NCBI RefSeq assembly: GCF_902497775.2
Contig: NZ_OZ024668.1
Location: forward strand, 4,386,326 to 4,450,325
Source: Pseudomonas fluorescens
GTDB taxonomy: Bacteria; Pseudomonadota; Gammaproteobacteria; Pseudomonadales; Pseudomonadaceae
Length of the DNA: 64,000 nucleotides
Direction: 5' to 3'
Shown here: positions 1 to 8,866 of the stretch, one piece after another
Layout: each line of letters starts with the position of its first letter
Numbering within the stretch: the stretch's first letter is position 1
Position numbers and translations under genes: made by a program
Notes under the pieces: generated by a model
The model's input: the letters and a program-made list of their open reading frames with translations, nothing else
The model's database searches: none
What the model was told of the DNA's origin: nothing

Positions 1-794
1 TGCCCAACTGGAAGAACCTCAACCCGGTGCTGCTCAAGGCTCTGGAGGTCAACGACCCGGGCAACCAATACGGCTTCCCCTACCTGTGGGGCAGCACCGG
101 GATCGGCTACAACATCGACAAGGTCAAGGCGGTACTGGGCGACAACGCGCCGGTGGACTCCTGGGACCTGATCTTCAAGCCCGAGTACATCAGCAAGCTG
201 AAAAGCTGCGGCGTGGCGGTGCTCGACAACGGCCCGGAACTGTTGCCAATTGCCCTCAACTACCTGGGCCTGCCGCACCACAGCCAAAAGCCCGAGGATT
301 ACGACAGGGCCAAGGAACTGCTGATGAAGGTGCGCCCGTACATCAGCTACTTCCATTCCTCCAAGTACACCGGTGACCTGGCCAATGGCGATATCTGTGT
401 GGTGGTGGGCTTTTCCGGCGACGTGCTGCAGGCCAGGAACCGCGCCGAAGAAGCCAACAACGGCGTGAAGGTGGGTTACTCGATTCCCAAGGAAGGTGCG
501 CCGATGTGGTTCGACATGGTCGCCATGCCAGCTGATGCGCCGAACGAAAAAGCCGGCTACGCCTACATGAACTACCTGCTGCAGCCTGAGGTGATGGCCA
601 ACATCAGCAACCATGTGCAGTACGCCAACGGCAACCTCAAGGCCGACACCCTGGTCGACCCGGCGCTCAAGGCCAACACCATGATCTACCCGAGTGACGA
701 GATGCTCGGCAATCTGTATGCGCTGGAGGCGATGCCGGCCAAGATCGACCGCATTCGCACGCGGATCTGGACCAGTATCAAAGCGGGGAACTAG
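1..794 (+). CDS. Polyamine ABC transporter substrate-binding protein (PotF/SpuD family), 5' truncated
   Basis: The 3' part of a periplasmic binding protein that captures putrescine or spermidine for an ABC importer. The frame is open from base 3 at the window edge to a TAG at 792-794, about 263 residues of a family usually near 365. The first residues visible, PNWKNLNPVLLK, and the following DPGNQYGFPYLWG and GIGYNIDKV are typical of the PotD/PotF/SpuD fold, as is the late segment FDMVAMPADAPN. The signal peptide and N-lobe lie outside the window, so the exact substrate cannot be read. The rest of the polyamine operon is presumably upstream. Nothing follows it on this strand; it converges on prfC across a large hairpin. 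Confidence 0.9.
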   Translation, partial: PNWKNLNPVLLKALEVNDPGNQYGFPYLWGSTGIGYNIDKVKAVLGDNAPVDSWDLIFKPEYISKLKSCGVAVLDNGPELLPIALNYLGLPHHSQKPEDYDRAKELLMKVRPYISYFHSSKYTGDLANGDICVVVGFSGDVLQARNRAEEANNGVKVGYSIPKEGAPMWFDMVAMPADAPNEKAGYAYMNYLLQPEVMANISNHVQYANGNLKADTLVDPALKANTMIYPSDEMLGNLYALEAMPAKIDRIRTRIWTSIKAGN

Positions 795-804
795 GCCTTC
801 GGCC

Positions 805-887
805 AGCTGTAAGCTGCAAGTTTTTAGCGGCAAGAAAGAGCGGAGTGTGTGCGGTCTGCTCTTTCTTGCCGCTAGAAGCTTACAGCT
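805..887. repeat. Large imperfect inverted repeat between convergent genes
   Basis: A nested palindrome fills the gap between two convergent genes. The inner arms are perfect 17-mers, tagcggcaagaaagagc at 825-841 and its complement at 858-874, with a 16-nt loop. The outer arms are 11-mers, agctgtaagct at 805-815 and agcttacagct at 877-887. Outer units of the type agcttacagcttgcggct recur in many Pseudomonas genomes as intergenic repeats (recollection). It could serve as a bidirectional transcription stop or be a REP-like mobile repeat; there is no clean T-run, so a simple rho-independent terminator is less certain. Confidence 0.7.
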
Positions 888-898
888 TGCGGCTTAAA

Positions 899-2482
899 TC
901 AGTGATGCTCGCGGGTAGCGCGGAATTTCACATCCGGCCAGCGCTCTTCCATCAATGCCAGGTTGACCCGGGTCGGGGCCAGGTAGGTCAGGTGACCACC
1001 GCCGTCGATGGCCAGGTTTTCCACCGCCTTGTTCTTGAATTCCTCGAGCTTCTTCTTGTCGTCGCAGCTGATCCAGCGGGCCGACCAGACGGTGATCGGC
1101 TCGTAGGCGCATTCGACCTTGTACTCTTCCTTCAGGCGGCTGGCGACCACATCGAACTGCAGCACACCGACGGCGCCGAGGATGATGTCGTTGCTGCGCT
1201 CGGGGAAGAACACCTGGGTCGCGCCCTCTTCGGCCAGCTGCTGCAGGCCCTGGCGCAGTTGCTTGGACTTGAGCGGGTCTTTCAGGCGAACGCGGCGGAA
1301 CAGCTCCGGGGCGAAGTGCGGAATACCGGTGAAGCCCAGGGCCTCACCTTCGGTGAAGGTATCGCCGATCTGGATGGTGCCGTGGTTGTGCAAGCCGATG
1401 ATGTCGCCGGCCCAGGCCTCTTCCAGTTGCTCGCGTTCGGAGGAGAAGAACGTCAGCGCGTCACCGATACGCAGGTCCTTGCCGGTACGCACGTGGCGCA
1501 TTTTCATGCCCTTCTCGTATCGGCCGGAGCAGATACGCATGAAGGCGATACGGTCGCGGTGCTTGGGGTCCATGTTCGCCTGGATCTTGAACACGAAACC
1601 GCTGAACTTCTCTTCGGTCGGCTCGACGGCGCGCTCGTTGGCCTCGCGCGGCAGCGGGCGTGGCGCCCAGTCGACAACGGCATCGAGCACATGGTCGACA
1701 CCGAAGTTGCCCAGTGCGGTACCGAAGAACACCGGGGTCAGCTCGCCGCGCATGAACTCGCCCTGGTCGAACTCGTGGCAGGCACCCTGCACCAGCTCCA
1801 ACTGCTCGAGGAAGCGCTCGTACTCGTCACCCAGGTGGGCGCGGGCTTCATCGGAGTCGAGCTTCTCGATGATCTTCACCTCGGTGCGCTCGTGGCCGTG
1901 GCCTGGGGTGTAGACGATGATGTAGTCGCCCGCCAGGTGGTACACGCCCTTGAAATCGCGGTAGCAACCGATCGGCCAGGTGATCGGCGCGGCCTTGATC
2001 TTCAGTACCGCTTCGATTTCGTCGAGCAGTTCGATCGGGTCGCGGATGTCACGGTCGAGTTTGTTGATGAAGCTGACGATCGGCGTATCACGCAGGCGGC
2101 AGACGTCCATCAGGGCGATGGTCCGTGGCTCGACGCCCTTACCGCCGTCGAGCACCATCAGCGCCGAGTCGACGGCGGTGAGGGTACGGTAGGTATCTTC
2201 CGAGAAGTCTTCGTGGCCCGGGGTGTCGAGCAGGTTGATCATGTGCTCGCGATAGGGGAACTGCATCACCGAGGTCGTGATGGAGATACCACGCTGCTTC
2301 TCCATTTCCATCCAGTCGGAGGTGGCATGGCGGTCGGACTTTCGCGATTTCACCGTACCGGCAACGGCAATCGCCTTGCCCATCAGCAACAGCTTCTCGG
2401 TGATGGTGGTCTTACCCGCATCGGGGTGGGAAATAATGGCGAAGGTGCGGCGTTTCGCGACTTCGGCGGCCTGGTTGGTCAT
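899..2482 (-). CDS. prfC: Peptide chain release factor 3 (RF3)
   Basis: Translational GTPase that removes RF1/RF2 from the ribosome after peptide release. It is 527 residues, the normal RF3 length. The G1 motif is SHPDAGKTT near residues 18-26, G3 is DTPGHEDF near 87-94, and G4 is NKLD near 141-144, followed by the domain II and III core ([25 protein letters not shown]). The ATG at 2482 begins [16 protein letters not shown], the family-standard start. It stands alone, convergent with the polyamine-binding protein gene and divergent from the betaine transporter operon. Confidence 0.97.
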   Translation of the reverse strand: MTNQAAEVAKRRTFAIISHPDAGKTTITEKLLLMGKAIAVAGTVKSRKSDRHATSDWMEMEKQRGISITTSVMQFPYREHMINLLDTPGHEDFSEDTYRTLTAVDSALMVLDGGKGVEPRTIALMDVCRLRDTPIVSFINKLDRDIRDPIELLDEIEAVLKIKAAPITWPIGCYRDFKGVYHLAGDYIIVYTPGHGHERTEVKIIEKLDSDEARAHLGDEYERFLEQLELVQGACHEFDQGEFMRGELTPVFFGTALGNFGVDHVLDAVVDWAPRPLPREANERAVEPTEEKFSGFVFKIQANMDPKHRDRIAFMRICSGRYEKGMKMRHVRTGKDLRIGDALTFFSSEREQLEEAWAGDIIGLHNHGTIQIGDTFTEGEALGFTGIPHFAPELFRRVRLKDPLKSKQLRQGLQQLAEEGATQVFFPERSNDIILGAVGVLQFDVVASRLKEEYKVECAYEPITVWSARWISCDDKKKLEEFKNKAVENLAIDGGGHLTYLAPTRVNLALMEERWPDVKFRATREHH

Positions 2483-2815
2483 GGGAAATCGCCTGGCAGG
2501 TGATTCAAAAAAGGGCGGCGATTATAGCCCAAATTTACCCCCAAACTGAACCGTTGGGTTAATCGGCGCTGGCCAAATGCCGCTTCAGATGGGAACCTTT
2601 ACGGCTGTGGAGGCGTCCACTCCCCTGATATGCAATCGGTCATGACCGTTCGTCAGGGTTGGTTTCACCGGCACTACGAGCCTGACGAGGCTTCGCTTAT
2701 GGCGTGTTCAGCTCCGATTTCGGACAACGCGCTGCTTATCGCGATCACACTGCCTGCCGCCTGGAATGGTGGCCGCCACGGGAGTGTGTTCGCCGACAAC
2801 AAAAGGAGTCCGCCT
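2483..2815. other. Intergenic region upstream of prfC and the betaine-type ABC operon
   Basis: A 333-bp divergent spacer that must hold both promoters. The frame of the downstream permease is open back to about 2630, but the translation there has no resemblance to a permease N-terminus, and a strong ribosome site with GTG lies at 2801-2818, so the upstream part is taken as leader. A perfect 12-bp palindrome, cggtcatgaccg, sits at 2637-2648 and could be an operator for the transporter operon. I could not identify -10/-35 boxes with confidence. Confidence 0.5.
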
Positions 2816-3529
2816 GTGGCTAAAAGCTATGGCAAGGGGCTGATGGGATGTGCCTTCGTGCTCGTCATCCTGGCCCTGCTGATCCACTGGATCGGCATCG
2901 ATACGATCGCGCACTACCGCGCCGATCTGTGGTTCTACCTGCAAGCGCACCTGATGCTGGTGTTGCTGTCGATGGTGGCGGCGTTAGCCGTGGGCATACC
3001 CGCTGGGATTGCCTTGAGTCGACCGCATCGGGTCGACCGCGCCGAACGTTTCATGCAGTTTTTCAACATTGGCAACACCATCCCCCCTCTGGCCGTTCTG
3101 ACCATTGCCCTGAGTTTCCTGGGCATTGGCGCCGGTCCCGCGATCTTCGCGCTGTTCCTCGCCTCCCTCCTGCCGATCGTACGCAACACCTACGAAGGCC
3201 TTAAAAACGTTCCCGCCTCGCTCAAGGAAGCCGCTACCGGCATCGGCATGACCCCGCGCCAGACACTCTGGCGGGTCGAGCTGCCCAACGCCGTGCCGAT
3301 TATCATCGGCGGTGTGCGGGTGGCCCTGGCGATCAACGTCGGTACCGCACCACTGTCGTTCCTGATCGGCGCCAACAGTCTGGGCAGCCTGATTTTCCCC
3401 GGCATCGCCCTGAACAATCAGCCGCAACTGCTGCTCGGCGCTGCCTGCACCGCCCTGCTCGCCCTGCTGCTCGACGCCCTGGTGGCGCAGTCCAGCCGCC
3501 GTTGGCTTGAACGCGGCCTGGCTCACTAA
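2816..3529 (+). CDS. Quaternary-amine (betaine/choline/carnitine) ABC transporter permease, first of two
   Basis: Inner-membrane permease of the OpuB/OpuC/YehW type, 237 residues. The GTG start at 2816 is chosen because aaaaggag lies 8 nt upstream (2801-2808), and the protein then begins MAKSYGKGLMG followed directly by the first hydrophobic helix, as in relatives. The binding-protein-dependent transport signature with the EAA loop is visible in LKEAATGIGMTPRQTLW (about residues 135-151). It opens a four-gene operon permease-binding protein-permease-ATPase, all on the plus strand with gaps of 14 nt or less. Exact substrate (glycine betaine, choline, carnitine or proline betaine) cannot be decided from sequence. 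Confidence 0.92.
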   Translation: MAKSYGKGLMGCAFVLVILALLIHWIGIDTIAHYRADLWFYLQAHLMLVLLSMVAALAVGIPAGIALSRPHRVDRAERFMQFFNIGNTIPPLAVLTIALSFLGIGAGPAIFALFLASLLPIVRNTYEGLKNVPASLKEAATGIGMTPRQTLWRVELPNAVPIIIGGVRVALAINVGTAPLSFLIGANSLGSLIFPGIALNNQPQLLLGAACTALLALLLDALVAQSSRRWLERGLAH

Positions 3530-3543
3530 GCGAAGGAACTCCA

Positions 3544-4452
3544 ATGAAAAGAATCGCCTTGTTGCTGGGCGCGGCCCTGCTGTTCGCAGGATTTGCCCAG
3601 GCCGCGAGCAAACCTGTGATCCGCCTTGGCGCGCGGGTCTTTACCGAACAAACGGTGCTGGCGGAAATCACCGCTCAGTACCTCAACCAGCATGGTTTTG
3701 ACGTGCGCATCACCGGCGGCCTGGGCAGTAACCTGGCCCGCAGCGCCCACGAAACCGGCCAGCTGGACATGGTCTGGGAATACACCGGCGTCTCGCTGGT
3801 GTCCTACAACCATATCGACGAGCGCATGCCCAGCGCCGCCGCGACCTACGCCAGGGTCAAGGAACTGGATGCCAGGAAAGACCTGATCTGGCTGACGCCG
3901 TCGAAGTTCAGCAACACCTACGCCCTGGCCCTGCCGCGCAAGGTCGCCGATCAGTACCCGCAGGTGAACAGCATCAGCGAACTGAACCAGGTGCTGCGCG
4001 ATGAAAAGGACCGCACCCACGTGGTGGCCCTGGACACCGAGTTCGCCAACCGTCCCGATGGCCTGGTGGGCCTGACCGAAACCTACGACCTGCAACTGAC
4101 CCGCCGCGACATCCGCCAGATGGACGCTGGCCTGGTCTACACCGCGCTGCGCAACGGCCAGGTGTTCAGTGGCCTGGTGTACACCACCGACGGGCGCCTG
4201 AGCGCGTTCGACCTCAAGCTGCTGGAAGACGACAAGCACTACTTCCCCGACTACACCGCCGCCCCGGTGGTGCGCAAGGCCGTGCTCGACGCCAACCCAC
4301 AACTGGCCAGCCTGCTCAAACCGCTGGCCGAGCAACTCGACGACGAGACCATGCGTCAGCTCAACGCCAAGGTCGATGTCGAACACCAGAGCCCGGGCAA
4401 AGTCGCCGCCGAGTACCTGCGCCAGCATCCACCTGCACAGGAGCAGCCATAA
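3544..4452 (+). CDS. Quaternary-amine ABC transporter substrate-binding protein (OsmF/OpuBC-like)
   Basis: Periplasmic binding protein, 302 residues, with a clear signal peptide (KR, hydrophobic core LLLGAALLFAGF, cleavage after AQA near residue 20). The mature start KPVIRLGARVFTEQTVLAEI and the segment TGGLGSNLARSAHETGQLDMVWEYTG are typical of the OpuAC superfamily (PF04069) that recognises quaternary amines through an aromatic box. It begins 14 nt after the first permease and ends one base before the ATG of the second, which fits translation as one operon. Its ligand is inferred from family only. Confidence 0.92.
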   Translation: MKRIALLLGAALLFAGFAQAASKPVIRLGARVFTEQTVLAEITAQYLNQHGFDVRITGGLGSNLARSAHETGQLDMVWEYTGVSLVSYNHIDERMPSAAATYARVKELDARKDLIWLTPSKFSNTYALALPRKVADQYPQVNSISELNQVLRDEKDRTHVVALDTEFANRPDGLVGLTETYDLQLTRRDIRQMDAGLVYTALRNGQVFSGLVYTTDGRLSAFDLKLLEDDKHYFPDYTAAPVVRKAVLDANPQLASLLKPLAEQLDDETMRQLNAKVDVEHQSPGKVAAEYLRQHPPAQEQP

Positions 4453-4453
4453 C

Positions 4454-5101
4454 ATGCTCGATACCTTTACCCACCTCGACTGGGCCCAGGTACTGCACCT
4501 GACCTGGCAGCACATCACCCTGGTCGGCATCGCCGTCAGCCTGGCAATTCTGTTCGGCGTGCCGCTGGGCATCCTCATGACCCGCTTCCCGGCCCTCGCA
4601 GGCCCCTTGCAGGCCAGCGCCACGGTGCTGCTGACCATTCCCTCGATCGCCCTGTTCGGCCTGTTGCTGCCGTTCTATTCCAAGTTCGGCCAGGGCCTGG
4701 GGCCGCTGCCGGCGATCACCGCGGTATTCCTCTATTCGCTGTTGCCGATCCTGCGCAACACCTACCTGGCCCTGACCAACGTCGAGCCGGGCATCCGTGA
4801 AGCTGCCCGCGGCATCGGCATGACCTTCGGCCAGCGCCTGCGCATGGTCGAGCTGCCTATCGCCGTGCCGGTGATCCTCGCTGGCGTGCGTACCGCCGTG
4901 GTCATGAACATCGGCGTCATGACCATCGCCGCGACCATCGGCGCCGGTGGCCTGGGCGTGCTCATCCTCACCTCCATCAGCCGCAGCGACATGTCGATGC
5001 TGCTGGTCGGTGCCGTGCTGGTGAGCCTGCTGGCCATCTTCGCCGACCTGCTGCTGCAAGCCCTGCAACGCTCCCTGACTCCAAAAGGACTGCGCCCATG
5101 A
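4454..5101 (+). CDS. Quaternary-amine ABC transporter permease, second of two
   Basis: A second permease, 215 residues, paralogous to the one at 2816. The ATG at 4454, two bases after the TAA of the binding-protein gene, gives MLDTFTHLDWAQVLHLTWQH, the usual short periplasmic N-terminus; further upstream residues would be read from inside the preceding gene and are rejected. The EAA-type loop reads REAARGIGMTFGQRLR. Together with the other permease it should form a heterodimeric channel. Its TGA overlaps the ATG of the ATPase gene by four bases (ATGA). Confidence 0.93.
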   Translation: MLDTFTHLDWAQVLHLTWQHITLVGIAVSLAILFGVPLGILMTRFPALAGPLQASATVLLTIPSIALFGLLLPFYSKFGQGLGPLPAITAVFLYSLLPILRNTYLALTNVEPGIREAARGIGMTFGQRLRMVELPIAVPVILAGVRTAVVMNIGVMTIAATIGAGGLGVLILTSISRSDMSMLLVGAVLVSLLAIFADLLLQALQRSLTPKGLRP

Positions 5102-6252
5102 TCGAACTTCAGAACCTCAGCAAGACCTTTCACGCCAACGGTAAAGACGTCAAAGCCGTCGACTCCGTCAGCCTGACCGTCAACGAAGGCGAGATCTGCG
5201 TGTTCCTCGGCCCGTCCGGTTGCGGCAAGAGCACCACGCTGAAAATGATCAACCGCCTGATCACGCCCACCTCGGGCAAGGTGCTGATCAACGGCGAAGA
5301 CACCACCGGCCTTGATGAAGTGACCCTGCGTCGGCGCATCGGCTATGTGATCCAGCAGATCGGTCTGTTCCCGAACATGACCATCGAGGAGAACATCACC
5401 GTGGTCCCGCGCCTGCTCGGCTGGGATAAACAGAAATGCCACGAGCGTGCCCGCGAGTTGATGAGCATGATCAAGCTTGAGCCCAAGCAGTACCTGCAAC
5501 GCTACCCGCGTGAACTGTCCGGGGGCCAGCAACAGCGCATCGGCGTGATCCGCGCCCTGGCCGCCGATGCACCATTGCTGCTGATGGACGAGCCGTTCGG
5601 TGCGGTCGACCCGATCAACCGCGAGATGATCCAGAACGAATTCTTCGAGATGCAGCGGGCGCTGAACAAGACCGTGATCATGGTCAGCCACGACATCGAC
5701 GAAGCGATCAAGCTGGGTGACAAGATTGCGATTTTCCGCGCCGGCAAGCTGATCCAGATCGACCACCCGGACACCCTGCTGGCCCATCCTGCCGACGACT
5801 TTGTCAGCAACTTCGTTGGCCAGGACAGCACCCTCAAGCGCCTGTTGCTGGTGCGAGCCGAAGACGCCGCCGACAACGCGCCGTCGGTGAGCCCGGAAAC
5901 GCCGGCCAACGAGGCCGTGGAACTGATGGACGAACATGATCGCCGGTATGTGGTAGTCACCGACGGGCAGAACAAGGCCATGGGGTATGTGCGCCGTCGC
6001 GACCTGCATCGCCAGCACGGCAGCTGCGCTGATTTTCTGCGCACCTTCAACGCCACCGCATCGCACGATGAACACCTGCGCATCCTCCTGTCGCGGATGT
6101 ACGAGTTCAATCGCTCGTGGCTGCCGGTGCTGGATGCCGAGCAGGTGTTCCTCGGCGAAGTGACCCAGGAATCGATTGCCGCCTACCTGAGTTCGGGGCG
6201 TTCGCGTGGGGGCAAGACCAGCATTGTGTCGCCGGCAGAAGCGGTCGCGTAA
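5098..6252 (+). CDS. Quaternary-amine ABC transporter ATPase with C-terminal CBS region
   Basis: ATP-binding subunit of the importer, 384 residues. Walker A is GPSGCGKST (about 39-47), the signature is LSGGQQQR, Walker B is LLLMDEPFGAVDP and the switch histidine is in MVSHDIDEA. Residues from about 275 on (DEHDRRYVVVTDGQN to the end) look like a CBS-domain pair, which in OpuA/OpuC-type transporters senses ionic strength; that regulatory role is inferred from the family. The gene overlaps the second permease by 4 nt and closes the operon; a REP pair follows directly. Confidence 0.94.
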   Translation: MIELQNLSKTFHANGKDVKAVDSVSLTVNEGEICVFLGPSGCGKSTTLKMINRLITPTSGKVLINGEDTTGLDEVTLRRRIGYVIQQIGLFPNMTIEENITVVPRLLGWDKQKCHERARELMSMIKLEPKQYLQRYPRELSGGQQQRIGVIRALAADAPLLLMDEPFGAVDPINREMIQNEFFEMQRALNKTVIMVSHDIDEAIKLGDKIAIFRAGKLIQIDHPDTLLAHPADDFVSNFVGQDSTLKRLLLVRAEDAADNAPSVSPETPANEAVELMDEHDRRYVVVTDGQNKAMGYVRRRDLHRQHGSCADFLRTFNATASHDEHLRILLSRMYEFNRSWLPVLDAEQVFLGEVTQESIAAYLSSGRSRGGKTSIVSPAEAVA

Positions 6253-6262
6253 CGCTGAAAAG

Positions 6263-6315
6263 CATCGCGGGGCAAGCCCGCTCCTACATGTGGGAGCGGG
6301 CTTGCCCCGCGATCA
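6263..6315. repeat. REP-type inverted repeat pair
   Basis: Two facing copies of the Pseudomonas REP-like unit: atcgcggggcaagcccgctc at 6264-6283 and its complement ending at about 6313, separated by a few bases. It lies between the convergent ATPase gene and fecA-like gene. Three further copies occur in this window near 18.8, 20.9 and 58.1 kb. Such elements are non-autonomous repeats and can act as transcript 3' ends. Confidence 0.88.
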
Positions 6316-6319
6316 GGCC

Positions 6320-8758
6320 TCAGAAGCCTACACTGGCCTGCACATAGAAGGTGCGCGGTTCACCCAGGTAGATCCCCGAGTTGTTATCGCTGGAGCGGGT
6401 GAAGTACTGCTTGTCGAAGATGTTCTTCACCCCGGCCGCGAGCTTGAGGTTCGACAGTTCCTTGCCGAAGTCATAGCCACCGCGTGCCGCCCAGGTCACG
6501 TAGCCCGGAATATCACCGTACTGGCCATCGGCGCTCGGCTCGGTGATGTAGTTGCCGTTGAAACTGCCATCGGCATTCATGCCGGTACCCGGTGCGCGCT
6601 GTTTCGATTGGGCGTAGGCATCCAGGTTCCAGGTCCAGCGATTGATCTCATAACGCAGCCCGGCGTTGACGATCTGCCGCGAGTAAAACGGCAAGTCACG
6701 ACCCTTGAATCCCGGGATCTCACCTTCATAGGTGGCGCGGGTGTAGGTGAACCCGGCATTGGCACTCAGGCCCTGCAGACGCGGATCGAGCCCCGACAGG
6801 TCGTAATGCATCGAGGCTTCGATGCCCTGGTGTTTGGTCGCACCGAGGTTGGTCCAGCCGATGTCGTTGCTGATGTACTGCAGCTCGTCATCGAAGTCGA
6901 TGTAGAACGCGGTCAGCTCGCCCCCCCAGGTACCGTTGTTGAAGCGGGTACCCACTTCGTAGGTCTTGGCCTTTTCGGCCTGCAGGCCGTTGGCGGTCTG
7001 GTCGCCGCTGCCGCCCTGGCCAAGCTGGAAGTACTGCAGGCTGCCGAACGAGGTCTCGTAGTTGGCGAACAGCTTCCACTCATCAGACAGGTGATACATC
7101 ACGCTCAGCGCCGGCAACGGTTCGTTGCTGGTCACGCTGCGGTTCTTTTCCTGCACCGGCACGCCGTTGGTACCGCGCACCGGGCGCTCATGCCAGTCGG
7201 TGTTGATGTGCTCGAAGCGGATTCCCGGGGTGATGGTCCAGTTGCCGACATCGATCTTGTCATCGATGTAGTAAGCGCTGGCTTCGGTACCGCCGGTGCG
7301 GTCCTGGAATACATGGCCATCGGAACTCGGGGTCACGGTCGGCACGTTGTTGATCAGCGCCAGGCGGGTCGACTGCTCGTGCATCGCTTCTTTCAGGTAG
7401 CGGTAACCGACGCTGACTTCCTGAGTGGTGGGGCCGGCGAAGAAGATCCGCGAAACCCGCGGCTCAATGGCGAAGGTGCGGTAGCTGCGCGGGTACGACG
7501 ACAGGGTTTTCTGGTCGCGGGCCGCAATGCTGCTGCCGCGGAAGCTGTCGGTGTAGTAGGTCTGCACTTCGAACTGGGTGACGTCGTCGATCTGGCGCAG
7601 GTACTTGAAGGACACATCCTTGCGCCGTCCGCTGAAGGTGTCGTAGTCGCGGTCGGACTGGTACGGGTCGTCGTCGAACTGGGCCTGGGTCAGGCCACCG
7701 GGCATGTCGGCCTTGGCGTCATAGTAGTGGAAGTTGAGCCAGAACTCGTCGCTGTCGGTGACCGCCCAATGGGTCTTGAGCAACACGTCATCGATATCGT
7801 TGTCGTTGTTGCTGCTGCGATAGCCATTGCCGTTGACCCCGGAGTAGAGCAAGGCCGCACCCAGGCCATTGTCGGCAGTGCCGCCGAGAAACGCCGACTC
7901 GATGTGCTTCCAACCGCCGTGGCGGGAAGTTTCCATAGTGGTCGACAGTTCGCCGGTGGCTTTCTCGGGGATCGCCCGGGTAACGAAGTTGATCACCCCG
8001 CCGACGTTCTGCGGGCCATAGCGCACGGAGCCGGCGCCACGGACCACGTCGATGCTGTCGAGGTTGCCGGAGGAAATCGGCGCCATCGACAGTTGTGGCT
8101 GGCCATAGGGCGCAAACGCCGCCGGGATGCCATCGATCAACACCGTGGAGCGTGGCGACAACCGCGAGGTCAGGCCGCGCACACCGACGTTCAAGGCGAT
8201 GTCGCTGCCGCCGGTGCCGTTGGAATCCTGCACCTGGACACCTGGCACACCGCGCAGCACATCGCGCACGTTCAATGCGCCCTGCTCGACCATCGCTTCG
8301 CGGCGTACCACGGTGCGCGCACCGGGATGGTTATGGACCACGGTTTCTTCGGCGCTGCCAAGCCAGTCACCGACGACCTTGACGTCGGTGGGCGCCAATT
8401 CAAGGCTGCCGGAGCTCAGAGTGCCGGCCGTCTGCGCAGGGTGCAGGACGACGGTTCCCTGGGAAATTTCGTAGGTCAGGCCACTGCCTTCAAGCAACGC
8501 GCGCAGGGCCTCTTCCGGTTGCAGGTTGCCGGACACCGCTGGCGCCTGCTTGCCCGCCACCAGTTCCGGGCTGAAGAACAGTTGCAGCGAAGTCTGCTGA
8601 CCCAGCTGGCTCAACGCCGAAGCCAGGGGCTGGGCCTGGATCTGGATGCTCGCAGGCGCCGGGGCGGCATAGCTGCTGGCGATACCGCCGCTGACAGCCA
8701 GGGCCAAGGCCAGGGGCAACCAGCGAGAAGAACGCGGGGAAACTTTGTTGTTGTTCAC
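6320..8758 (-). CDS. fecA: TonB-dependent ferric-citrate-type receptor with signalling domain (FecA-like)
   Basis: Outer-membrane iron receptor, 812 residues. The order is signal peptide (to about residue 32, ending SSYAAPAP), an N-terminal STN signalling domain (IQIQAQPLASALSQLG through TYEISQGTVVLHP, about 35-102), a plug with LNVRDVLRGVPGVQV, and a 22-strand barrel ending in F (VQASVGF). The STN domain marks it as a transducer: it should contact the adjacent FecR. The start is a GTG at 8758. Plug text such as NVGGVINFVTRAIPE resembles FecA, so ferric citrate is the likely ligand, but another ferric chelate is possible. It lies 108 bp downstream of fecR and is presumably transcribed by the FecI-type sigma factor. 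Confidence 0.9.
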   Translation of the reverse strand: MNNNKVSPRSSRWLPLALALAVSGGIASSYAAPAPASIQIQAQPLASALSQLGQQTSLQLFFSPELVAGKQAPAVSGNLQPEEALRALLEGSGLTYEISQGTVVLHPAQTAGTLSSGSLELAPTDVKVVGDWLGSAEETVVHNHPGARTVVRREAMVEQGALNVRDVLRGVPGVQVQDSNGTGGSDIALNVGVRGLTSRLSPRSTVLIDGIPAAFAPYGQPQLSMAPISSGNLDSIDVVRGAGSVRYGPQNVGGVINFVTRAIPEKATGELSTTMETSRHGGWKHIESAFLGGTADNGLGAALLYSGVNGNGYRSSNNDNDIDDVLLKTHWAVTDSDEFWLNFHYYDAKADMPGGLTQAQFDDDPYQSDRDYDTFSGRRKDVSFKYLRQIDDVTQFEVQTYYTDSFRGSSIAARDQKTLSSYPRSYRTFAIEPRVSRIFFAGPTTQEVSVGYRYLKEAMHEQSTRLALINNVPTVTPSSDGHVFQDRTGGTEASAYYIDDKIDVGNWTITPGIRFEHINTDWHERPVRGTNGVPVQEKNRSVTSNEPLPALSVMYHLSDEWKLFANYETSFGSLQYFQLGQGGSGDQTANGLQAEKAKTYEVGTRFNNGTWGGELTAFYIDFDDELQYISNDIGWTNLGATKHQGIEASMHYDLSGLDPRLQGLSANAGFTYTRATYEGEIPGFKGRDLPFYSRQIVNAGLRYEINRWTWNLDAYAQSKQRAPGTGMNADGSFNGNYITEPSADGQYGDIPGYVTWAARGGYDFGKELSNLKLAAGVKNIFDKQYFTRSSDNNSGIYLGEPRTFYVQASVGF

Positions 8759-8866
8759 GTCGTCGAGAGGTCCTGAGGGTCCAAATAGATGTCAATGCCA
8801 TGCAAATGGAAATGCTTGGCAGTTGCAGTTGGGCAGGAAGACGAACAACTGAAAAAAAACCTGAAT

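Noticed and set aside
845..2503. Plus-strand open frame of 552 codons opposite prfC
   Set aside because: High-GC antisense shadow; the minus-strand product is an intact RF3 with all motifs.
6206..8776. Plus-strand open frame of 856 codons opposite the fecA-like gene
   Set aside because: Antisense artefact of a GC-rich gene; no domain recognisable and it runs through a REP pair.
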